Source: Bacteroidota bacterium (GTDB lineage Bacteria > Bacteroidota > Rhodothermia > Rhodothermales > Rubricoccaceae). Taken from it: a stretch of 5,042 nucleotides of DNA. Below, in pieces: positions 1 through 4,890 of this stretch (its first letter is position 1; every line of letters begins with the position of its first letter). The translations under genes were made by a program, and so were the position numbers. Under the pieces are notes generated by a model. That model saw nothing but the letters and a program-made list of their open reading frames with translations. It ran no database searches and was not told where the DNA came from. The DNA lies in the NCBI GenBank assembly GCA_022564455.1, contig JADFLK010000200.1, positions 1 to 5,042 on the forward strand. The letters are read 5' to 3'.

Positions 1-82
1 GAAACGGGACTTGAACCCGTAAGAGAGTTATCCTCTCGGCAGATTTTAAGTCTGCTGCGTTTACCAGTTTCGCCATCCCGGC
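1..82 (-). tRNA. tRNA-Leu (anticodon UAA), 3' end cut by window edge
   Basis: On the minus strand the sequence folds as a class II tRNA. The acceptor 5' strand GCCGGGA starts at position 82. The anticodon arm is GCAGA-CTTAAAA-TCTGC, with TAA as anticodon, so it reads UUA/UUG leucine codons. A long variable arm (GAGAG/CTCTC) is typical of tRNA-Leu, and the T arm is ACGGG-TTCAAGT-CCCGT. The last three bases inside the window (TTC) begin the 3' acceptor strand and pair with A7, G6 (wobble) and G5. The remaining acceptor bases, discriminator and CCA lie outside the window. The gene diverges from the deaminase gene that starts 48 bases away. Confidence 0.97.
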
Positions 83-89
83 TGTACGG

Positions 90-96
90 AAAAATA
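90..96 (-). promoter_or_regulatory. Possible -10 element of the tRNA-Leu promoter
   Basis: On the minus strand an AT-rich TATTTTT lies seven bases upstream of the tRNA 5' end, inside an otherwise GC-rich spacer. The spacing suits a -10 (or Bacteroidota TAnnTTTG-like, last base not matching) element. A TTG about 21 bases further upstream could be the distal element, but the match is weak. This is inference from position and composition only. Confidence 0.3.
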
Positions 97-130
97 CCTC
101 GCCCCTTGATGCAGGCGCAACCAACTCCCC

Positions 131-916
131 ATGCCCAACGACGTGTTCGACACCCTTCGCCGCTTGGCCAACGAGGTTAGCAGTCACGCGTACACGCCGT
201 ACTCAAACCGGTCAATCGGCGCGGTTGCCCTCCTCGCCGACGGAACGTGGGTGCCAGGCGTTCGGGTTGAGAATGCGTCCTTTCCGTTAACGATCCCCGC
301 GCTAATTTCCGCCTACTCCACGGCGCGGTGCGCGGGGCGGGACGATCTCGTAGCCGTTGTCCAAAACAAACCGTTCAGGGAGAGTGACCCGCTATTTCTT
401 TCCGAGGCGCTCAGCTCCTCGTGGGAAATGGCCGAGCGGGATGCTTTGCTGATGGTGGGTGTGGGTGATCTCCCTTCGCCGATCAATCGGCTGGATATCT
501 ATTTGGAAGCTCCGCCGGAAGCGGATGACGGTGAAATGCTCCGATTGGCCGAGAGCGTAGCGCAACGAGCGCATATTCCGGAATCGGGATTCCCGGTTGG
601 CTGTGTCGTTACGGGGGAGGACGGTTCGCTCATCCCCGGCTGCAACGTCGAGCACGCCGATTGGACGCGCGGCCTCTGCGCCGAACGTATCGCACTGGCC
701 ACGGCGAGGGCATACGGGCATCACTCTTTTCGACGCATCCACCTCGCGTGCTCACTCGAACCAGACCCTGCATCGTGTGGTGCGTGCCGGCAGGTTATGT
801 TTGAGCTTGCCGCCGGCGTTCCGGTTGTACTGGCGAGGGGGGGCAAGCCGCCCAAAATCACTACACCGGAAGAGCTTCTCCCCGGCGGTTTTCGTGGCGA
901 CGTACTCCGTTCCTGA
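131..916 (+). CDS. Two-domain cytidine deaminase, catalytic domain at the C-terminus
   Basis: Predicted to hydrolyse cytidine/deoxycytidine to uridine/deoxyuridine in cytoplasmic pyrimidine salvage. The C-terminal domain (about residues 135-258) has the family hallmarks: substrate-binding NVE (N172, E174), the LCAER motif with zinc ligand C183 and catalytic E185, and SCGACRQ with zinc ligands C216 and C219. The N-terminal domain (about residues 5-110) is recognisably the same fold (YTPYS, IGAVALLADG, RVENAS at 45-50). However, the CAER position reads PALI (56-59) and no CxxC follows, so it cannot bind zinc and is presumably structural. E. coli Cdd also joins an active and a dead domain (294 residues, dimer), but there the active domain comes first. 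The ATG at 131 is chosen because an in-frame TGA at 107-109 lies just upstream; no Shine-Dalgarno sequence is visible. It diverges from tRNA-Leu. The function is well supported; the gene could be called cdd, but the swapped layout makes me leave the symbol blank. Confidence 0.92.
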   Translation: MPNDVFDTLRRLANEVSSHAYTPYSNRSIGAVALLADGTWVPGVRVENASFPLTIPALISAYSTARCAGRDDLVAVVQNKPFRESDPLFLSEALSSSWEMAERDALLMVGVGDLPSPINRLDIYLEAPPEADDGEMLRLAESVAQRAHIPESGFPVGCVVTGEDGSLIPGCNVEHADWTRGLCAERIALATARAYGHHSFRRIHLACSLEPDPASCGACRQVMFELAAGVPVVLARGGKPPKITTPEELLPGGFRGDVLRS

Positions 917-978
917 TTCCGCGAGTACAAATCGCACTGCTCAGGCGTTAGTGCTCCGTCCTTCAGCGCACTCTTTTC

Positions 979-3102
979 ATGGATGTGGCCCTCACCCATA
1001 GCCCACTGCTGCTGGTGGTAGCCCTTTTTGCGGCTGCCGCCCTCACGTGGTGGACGTATGGGCGGACGACGCCATCGGTTCGAGGCCTGCGGCGGATGGT
1101 GCTGGCCACGTTGCGATTCGTGGCGTTGTTCATCGTGATCCTGCTGCTATTCGAGCCCATCTTCCGACGGATGGATTCGCGCGATGATCCTCCGATCCTT
1201 GCCGTGCTTACCGACGTGAGTGAGAGCCTCAGCGTTGCAGAGGGTTCCACGTTAATCCGTGAGGCATTGGCGGGTTTGTCGGATGACGACATTCGGTTCT
1301 ACTCGTTCGATGCCAACGCCACGCGCCTCCTCGAATTCGATCCGGATTCCCTGCGGTTCAACGGCGACCGGACCGACATCGCACGAGGGCTCAACCACGT
1401 GGAGCGCGATCTTAATCGACGAAACCTGCGCGGCATCCTCCTGATCTCCGACGGCCGCTACAACACGGGACGCAACCCGCTCTACCTCGCCGAGCGGTTC
1501 AAGGTGCCCATTTACACTACGGTTATTGGGGATACCATGACCCAGCGCGATGTTCGCGTAACGCGGATCGTAACGAACGAGGTGGCCTATCTGGGTACGC
1601 AGGTGCCGGTTCGCGTGGGCGTTCGCGCGTCGGGGTTCGAGGGCGAGCGCGTAACCGTTTCCCTTTCGGATGGAGGGCGAAGGATTCAGTCGGAGGCCAT
1701 CACACTGCCCGAGGACGGCGTGGAGGTGACGGTTGATCTGTTCGTAACGCCAACGAGCCCAGGAATTCACTACCTGACAGGATCGGTGAGCCAATCGCCG
1801 GGCGAAGTGACGTACCGCAATAACGCAGAAAGTGCCGCCGTGCGCGTCCTCGACACGAAGCGGCACGTGCTGATGCTGGCCGCGGCCCCCGGACCCGACC
1901 TCACGGCGCTCCGCACCGTCCTCGAAGCAGACCGCAACATCGAACTCACCACGCTTACGCAGCGGGCGCCGGGTTCGTTTTATGAGGGCACCCTCCCCGA
2001 GAATCTCACCCAATATGACTTGCTCATTCTGGCGGGTTATCCCGGCCGCGCCGCCGATCCTTCTGTAGCGGTGCGTGTGGCGGGTGCAATCGAGGGTGGG
2101 CTCTCCGCGCTGTTCATCCTCACCCAGCAAACCGACCTGAGCCGCCTCAGCACGGCGTTTGGGGATGCGCTGCCTGTTCGGCCGGAGGTCATCAGGCCTG
2201 GCTTCAGCGAAGCCGGGTTTGTGATTTCGCCCGCCGGATCTACCCACCCGGCCCTGCAGGTCCCGGATGTCGAACAATCCGCCGTCGGAGGCCTACCTCC
2301 CGTCCTCATCAACGAAAGCCGCTGGTCGGTTGCGCCGGATGCCCGCGTGCTGGCCACGCAGCGGCGCGGCGGCGTGGCCCTCAACGACCCGCTCCTCGTG
2401 GTGCGGAGTCGAGGCAACTCCAGGACCGCCGCGTTCCTGGGCGCAGGCACGTGGCGCTGGGCCAACGTCCCGGCCGACCTCGAAGCCCTCTCCGGGTTCT
2501 TTCCGGGCCTGATGGAAAACCTGATGCAGTGGACGACCGCCCGCACCGACCGGCGGCGCGTCCGCGTGCGCCCGACGCACGCTCAGTTTGGTGAACGCGA
2601 ACCCGTGACGTTTGCTGGGCAGGTGTACGACGAAAGCCTGAACCCCATCGAGGACGCCGACCTCCGTGTGACCGTCGCTGCGCCCGGCGGTTCACAGACA
2701 CCGTTCACCATGCGCCCTGTAGGAAATGGCCGCTACACGCTGAACGCCGGGGTGCTAACGCCTGGGTCGTACACTTTTCGTGCAAGAGCGGAACGTGCCG
2801 GAGAGGCTCTCGGAACTGACGCCGGCGCTTTCTCCGTAGGCTCGCTCGCGCTCGAGTTCCGCGAACCCGGCGCCGACGCCACCCTGATGCGGCAACTCGC
2901 CCTTCGCTCCGGCGGGCGCGTGGTGCCCATCGCCGATGTACCTTCGTTGCGCGACCAACTGGCCTCCGAAGGCCGTTTCGAGGCCAACACCATCGAACAG
3001 GAACGCGAGACACCGCTGCTCCACCTGCCCTTCCTGCTGGCCATCGTCATCGCCGCGCTGACACTGGAGTGGTTCCTGAGGAAGCGTGGGGGGATGGTGT
3101 GA
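979..3102 (+). CDS. Membrane-anchored von Willebrand factor A domain protein with glutamine-amidotransferase-like region
   Basis: An inner-membrane protein of 707 residues with its bulk outside the membrane helices. Two helices open it (about 8-26 and 41-61) and one closes it (about 682-700, followed by RKR). After the second helix comes a vWA domain (about 72-190) with a complete metal-ion adhesion site: DVSES (D79, S81, S83), T132 in RTDI, and D158 in LISDG. Residues 195-290 look like an Ig/CARDB-type beta domain. Residues 296-520 resemble the class I glutamine-amidotransferase-like fold found in such proteins (VLMLAAAPG, YDLLILAGYPG, FLGAGTWRW), with no catalytic cysteine triad that I can see. 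About 525-620 looks like a second beta domain. Proteins of this layout are common in Bacteroidota and Planctomycetes, often near MoxR/BatA-type genes; none are in this window. The substrate or partner is unknown. There is no clear Shine-Dalgarno sequence at the ATG. It may be co-transcribed with the deaminase gene 62 bases upstream, but nothing in their functions links them. Confidence 0.88.
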   Translation: MDVALTHSPLLLVVALFAAAALTWWTYGRTTPSVRGLRRMVLATLRFVALFIVILLLFEPIFRRMDSRDDPPILAVLTDVSESLSVAEGSTLIREALAGLSDDDIRFYSFDANATRLLEFDPDSLRFNGDRTDIARGLNHVERDLNRRNLRGILLISDGRYNTGRNPLYLAERFKVPIYTTVIGDTMTQRDVRVTRIVTNEVAYLGTQVPVRVGVRASGFEGERVTVSLSDGGRRIQSEAITLPEDGVEVTVDLFVTPTSPGIHYLTGSVSQSPGEVTYRNNAESAAVRVLDTKRHVLMLAAAPGPDLTALRTVLEADRNIELTTLTQRAPGSFYEGTLPENLTQYDLLILAGYPGRAADPSVAVRVAGAIEGGLSALFILTQQTDLSRLSTAFGDALPVRPEVIRPGFSEAGFVISPAGSTHPALQVPDVEQSAVGGLPPVLINESRWSVAPDARVLATQRRGGVALNDPLLVVRSRGNSRTAAFLGAGTWRWANVPADLEALSGFFPGLMENLMQWTTARTDRRRVRVRPTHAQFGEREPVTFAGQVYDESLNPIEDADLRVTVAAPGGSQTPFTMRPVGNGRYTLNAGVLTPGSYTFRARAERAGEALGTDAGAFSVGSLALEFREPGADATLMRQLALRSGGRVVPIADVPSLRDQLASEGRFEANTIEQERETPLLHLPFLLAIVIAALTLEWFLRKRGGMV

Positions 3103-3156
3103 TGGGGATCGTATCAACGACAATCTTACTTCTTGTGCAATACTCGTACAATTTAG

Positions 3157-3327
3157 ATGGGTCGAGAGCAGATAATCATTTCGGCGCTTGTCCTTGCCTC
3201 GGTGTATGTGTCATTTGATGGCTATCGGATATGGAAAAGAACTGGAGACAAGAATGTGCTCGTAAGGACTGTGTTTACTGCGTTAGTAGGTGTCCTCATG
3301 ATCGTTACGCTCGTGTTCGTCAGTTGA
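3157..3327 (+). CDS. Small two-helix membrane protein, unknown function
   Basis: An ORF of 56 residues. Residues 5-20 (QIIISALVLASVYVSF) form one hydrophobic helix and about 36-55 (VRTVFTALVGVLMIVTLVFV) another. They are separated by a short polar, basic loop (DGYRIWKRTGDKNVL) that should face the cytoplasm by the positive-inside rule. An in-frame TAG occupies the codon immediately before the ATG, so this start is the longest possible; no Shine-Dalgarno sequence is seen. The clean helix-loop-helix pattern is hard to explain by chance and is the main reason to call it. It begins 54 bases after the vWA gene on the same strand, so co-transcription is possible. I do not recognise a family. Two other short reading frames overlap it but show no such organisation. 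Confidence 0.55.
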   Translation: MGREQIIISALVLASVYVSFDGYRIWKRTGDKNVLVRTVFTALVGVLMIVTLVFVS

Positions 3328-3396
3328 TAGGGCCACACTACACTCCAGCCAACATCCCGGCTATTCTCGGCGGGCGGTCGGTCGCACCGGGGTTGG

Positions 3397-3570
3397 CTAC
3401 CCAATCCCCCTAAACACCCGCCCCCAGCGCGGGCGCCTCTCCACCGAATCCCACGAGAAGTAAATGAGCACGGCTTTTCCAACAAGGTGGCTCGCGGGCA
3501 CAAAGCCCCACGAACGGCTGTCGGCGGAGTCGTCGCGGTTGTCTCCCATCACGAAGTAGGGGCGATTCAT
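3397..3570 (-). pseudogene. C-terminal remnant of a type I signal peptidase gene (remnant B)
   Basis: On the minus strand this encodes the end of a type I signal peptidase. It retains the conserved box E ([12 protein letters not shown], residues 8-19 of the remaining frame), then [13 protein letters not shown], then the SWD...RPRWGRVFR tail and a TAG stop. Full-length enzymes are several times longer. The membrane anchor and the boxes holding the catalytic serine and lysine are missing, so it cannot cleave signal peptides. Similarity to the family stops at the tyrosine of YFVMGD, which is exactly where a 28-base palindrome begins. An ATG inside the palindrome opens a 57-residue frame ([10 protein letters not shown]...), so a short peptide could in principle be made, but I read this as a deletion relic. 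The remaining codons look undamaged, which suggests recent loss or misread function. Confidence 0.88.
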
Positions 3571-3583
3571 GAATCGCCCCTAC
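3556..3583. repeat. Perfect 28-base palindrome (REP/MITE-like)
   Basis: The sequence GTAGGGGCGATTCA is followed directly by its exact reverse complement, giving a 14-bp stem with no spacer. It starts with GTAGGGGC and ends with GCCCCTAC, a form that recurs in dispersed palindromic repeats of several bacterial phyla (recalled, not searched). It overlaps the 5' end of signal-peptidase remnant B and lies 27 bases from the stop of remnant A. No target-site duplication is visible in its flanks (GAA on the left, CGG on the right). As RNA or single-stranded DNA it would form a strong hairpin. There is no T-run after it, so a classical terminator is unlikely. No second copy is present in the window. 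Confidence 0.85.
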
Positions 3584-3610
3584 CGGATTTGACAGTTTGG
3601 GCTGACTAGA

Positions 3611-3718
3611 TTAGCCAGTTCCCCTGAACACCCGCCCCCAACGCGGTCGCTTATCCACCGAATCCCACGAGAAGTAGATGAGCACCGCCTTGCCTACGAG
3701 GTGGCTGGCCGGATCCTC
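3611..3718 (-). pseudogene. C-terminal remnant of a second type I signal peptidase gene (remnant A)
   Basis: A second copy of the same enzyme tail lies just upstream of remnant B on the minus strand. It encodes [35 protein letters not shown] and a TAA stop. From the shared proline onward, 30 of 33 residues match remnant B. Box E is already lost: upstream of ASHLVG the frame continues into unrelated residues (GQVKCLSEDP). No catalytic region is present, so it is non-functional as a peptidase. Of the codon differences from remnant B, 13 are silent and 3 are conservative replacements (E/D, R/K, I/T). The two copies therefore diverged while both were working genes, not after a recent duplication of the debris. 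Confidence 0.87.
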
Positions 3719-3816
3719 GCTCAAACACTTTACCTGGCCATGGCAACTTCAATCCAACAACTTCGTTCGCATCCCATTGGAAACATCAGATAGTCTCGGA
3801 ATTACCCAGTAGTCAC

Positions 3817-4083
3817 ATGTCCTCGCCCTCTTCTTCCGATTTCCGCCTCCGGCTCACCCCTGAGCAGCAGCAGGCGATCAAACGGCTGGCCGCTCGAAGT
3901 CGAGTTTCGGCCGAACAGGCGATTATGCAGGCGGTTGAGCAAGCATTGGCCAACACAAATGAAGCATCGTCGTTTCCAGAAGGAACACCGATGCATGGCC
4001 TGGACGATATGCTCTCCGCTCTCGGCGAGGGTCCCGTCGACCTCTCCACGAACCCTGAATACCTGGATGGCCTCGGGTCATGA
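3817..4083 (+). CDS. Putative ribbon-helix-helix-like antitoxin of a PIN-toxin pair
   Basis: An 88-residue protein predicted to neutralise the PIN-domain toxin encoded right behind it and to repress their shared promoter. Residues about 8-45 have the beta-strand plus two-helix pattern of ribbon-helix-helix DNA-binding proteins: DFRLRLTPEQQQAIKRLA, then SAEQAIMQAVEQAL. The C-terminal half (about 52-88) is acidic and proline/glycine-containing (FPEGTP, LDDMLSALGEGP), as expected of a flexible toxin-wrapping tail. Its TGA overlaps the toxin ATG by four bases, a strong sign of translational coupling. No clear Shine-Dalgarno sequence precedes the ATG, and I see no convincing operator in the 100 bases upstream. 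The family assignment rests on fold pattern and neighbour; the exact antitoxin subfamily is uncertain. Confidence 0.8.
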   Translation: MSSPSSSDFRLRLTPEQQQAIKRLAARSRVSAEQAIMQAVEQALANTNEASSFPEGTPMHGLDDMLSALGEGPVDLSTNPEYLDGLGS

Positions 4084-4493
4084 GGCAGGCAATCCTGGAC
4101 ACGGGTCCGCTGGTTGCTCTTTTCAATCCACGAGATCAATATCACGAGTGGTCACTGGAGCAAACACGAGGAATGACGTCGCCGTTGGTGACGTGCGAAG
4201 CGGTGCTGACGGAGGCCTACCACCTGCTAGGCCGAGTGCCTAGTGCGCAGACGGCAATGCGGCAGTGGATCGGACTCGGCCGGGTTGTAACGCCCTTGCG
4301 CCTTGATGAGCAAGTTGAAGAGGTGATGCTCCTACTAGAAACGTACGCGGATCAGGAAATGGACTTCGCGGATGCCTGCGTAGTTCGCCTTGCTGAATTG
4401 CTCAGGCTACCCGTGTTCACTATTGACGTGCAGGACTTCCTCGTATACCGCATCCACCGTCGGGAAGCGATCCCTCTGATCATGCCCGAATGA
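4080..4493 (+). CDS. PIN-domain toxin (VapC-like ribonuclease)
   Basis: A 137-residue protein, the usual size of VapC-type toxins. These are Mg2+-dependent ribonucleases that block translation by cutting tRNA or rRNA. The acidic active-site set is present: D7 in AILDTGPLVALF, E45 (or E40) in TCEAVLTEAYHLL, D95/D98 in MDFADACVV, and D116 in VFTIDVQDF. The ending VYRIHRREAIPLIMP matches a common PIN-toxin tail in which the last strand follows the TxD motif. It overlaps the preceding antitoxin gene by four bases (ATGA), so the two form one unit. All catalytic residues look intact, so I expect an active toxin. Its RNA target cannot be told from sequence. Confidence 0.9.
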   Translation: MRQAILDTGPLVALFNPRDQYHEWSLEQTRGMTSPLVTCEAVLTEAYHLLGRVPSAQTAMRQWIGLGRVVTPLRLDEQVEEVMLLLETYADQEMDFADACVVRLAELLRLPVFTIDVQDFLVYRIHRREAIPLIMPE

Positions 4494-4501
4494 TCACGAC
4501 G

Positions 4502-4558
4502 TTGGCTGAACAAAGGATAACGTAGCCTGCACGTCCGATCTTCACCGTCGACGTTCAA
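4502..4558 (+). pseudogene. Possible eroded tail of a second PIN-domain gene
   Basis: One plus-strand frame reads LAEQRIT, a TAG stop, then PARPIFTVDVQ. The intact PIN toxin just upstream has LAELLRLPVFTIDVQ in the same relative region (residues 104-118). The eight residues P-[IV]-F-T-[VI]-D-V-Q match with only conservative changes and different codons. This includes the TxD that carries the fourth active-site aspartate. The frame is interrupted by the stop and similarity ends at the Q, so nothing functional remains. The stretch is short and could be chance; it sits exactly between the toxin gene and the end of the convergent antitoxin gene. Confidence 0.3.
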
Positions 4559-4563
4559 TCTCG

Positions 4564-4818
4564 TCAGAGGCTCCGAAGCTCTTCTCGGAGTTCGTCGGCC
4601 GTAAGCTGAAACGCAGAAACGTCATAGCGCGAAAGCACCTCGTGAAATTCTTCGCGGCTTACGCCTGCCAGTTCAGCGGCCTTGCCCTGGGAAACACGAC
4701 CAGTCTCGAACCACTTCACCGCCGCTGCCATCCGAAGCTCTTGCACGAAGGCTTCTGGCGTGCTTCGGAGGATGGAGAAGACACTCTCAGGGAGGTCGAA
4801 CTGAACGGTAACCGGCAT
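4564..4818 (-). CDS. UPF0175-family antitoxin, apparently without its toxin
   Basis: An 84-residue protein with the UPF0175 pattern. An N-terminal strand region (MPVTVQFDLPESV) is followed by a helix (FVQELRMAAAVKWFETGRVS), a helix-turn-helix-like core (residues 41-62: VSQGKAAELAGVSREEFHEVL) and the characteristic end (YDVSAFQLTADELREEL). Members are small DNA-binding proteins usually encoded directly before a PIN-domain (DUF3368-type) toxin gene. Here the 70 bases beyond the stop hold no such gene on the same strand. The frame meets the convergent PIN operon tail to tail instead. The start is well supported: GGAGAG lies five bases upstream of the ATG on the minus strand. It might be an orphan antitoxin, might regulate another locus, or might act on the neighbouring toxin; only the family assignment is firm. 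Confidence 0.88.
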   Translation of the reverse strand: MPVTVQFDLPESVFSILRSTPEAFVQELRMAAAVKWFETGRVSQGKAAELAGVSREEFHEVLSRYDVSAFQLTADELREELRSL

Positions 4819-4823
4819 AGGTG

Positions 4824-4829
4824 CTCTCC
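4824..4829 (-). promoter_or_regulatory. Shine-Dalgarno site of the UPF0175 gene
   Basis: On the minus strand GGAGAG precedes the ATG at 4818 by five bases. It is the only strong ribosome-binding site in the window and fixes the start. The other genes here lack one, so this gene may have a different origin or translation mode from its neighbours. Confidence 0.65.
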
Positions 4830-4851
4830 GACAATGGAGCTACTGGTCAAT

Positions 4852-4879
4852 GTATAAGGGGTCTATCCCCTTCGCATAC
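4852..4879. promoter_or_regulatory. Inverted repeat in the divergent region, possible operator
   Basis: GTAT-AAGGGG-TCTAT-CCCCTT-CGC-ATAC forms a 6-bp stem (AAGGGG/CCCCTT) over a five-base loop, with an outer GTAT/ATAC arm offset by three bases on one side. It lies between the minus-strand UPF0175 gene and a plus-strand frame at 4891. A TATACA on the minus strand (4851-4856) overlaps its edge and could be a -10 element for the antitoxin gene. An operator for autoregulation by the antitoxin would fit, but this is inferred from position. There is no T-run to suggest a terminator. Confidence 0.35.
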
Positions 4880-4890
4880 GGTAAGAAACG

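Noticed and set aside
1252..2277. Long minus-strand open frame of 341 codons inside the vWA gene
   Set aside because: It is antisense to a well-supported gene with an intact domain pattern; its translation is rich in Arg, Gly and His without motifs, as expected of a GC-rich shadow frame.
3126..3156. Promoter-like TACAAT upstream of the small membrane protein
   Set aside because: No -35-like element lies at a proper spacing and the hexamer sits only a few bases before the ATG.
3102..3218. A 38-codon frame whose ATG overlaps the stop of the vWA gene (TGATG)
   Set aside because: The overlap hints at coupling, but the predicted peptide has only one short hydrophobic run and then random-looking residues. 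It also overlaps the better-supported small membrane protein in another frame.
3349..3396. Imperfect inverted repeat (CCAAC-AT-CCCGG / CCGGGGTTGG) as a terminator between converging units
   Set aside because: The arms have a two-base bulge, the loop is about 26 bases, and no T-run follows on either strand, so it is too weak to call.
3231..3413. A plus-strand frame with cysteines resembling a metal-binding cluster (CARKDCVYC)
   Set aside because: The cysteines arise from out-of-frame reading of the two-helix membrane protein gene, and the frame ends in unrelated sequence inside the signal-peptidase remnant.
3222..3503. A 93-codon minus-strand frame over the signal-peptidase remnant
   Set aside because: It is in a different frame from the clearly lepB-like reading and its translation shows no domain pattern; it is a shadow.
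3725..3816. Possible upstream continuation of signal-peptidase remnant A or a small gene before the antitoxin
   Set aside because: The frame shows no further lepB-like residues, and the only ATG here gives a very short peptide without features.
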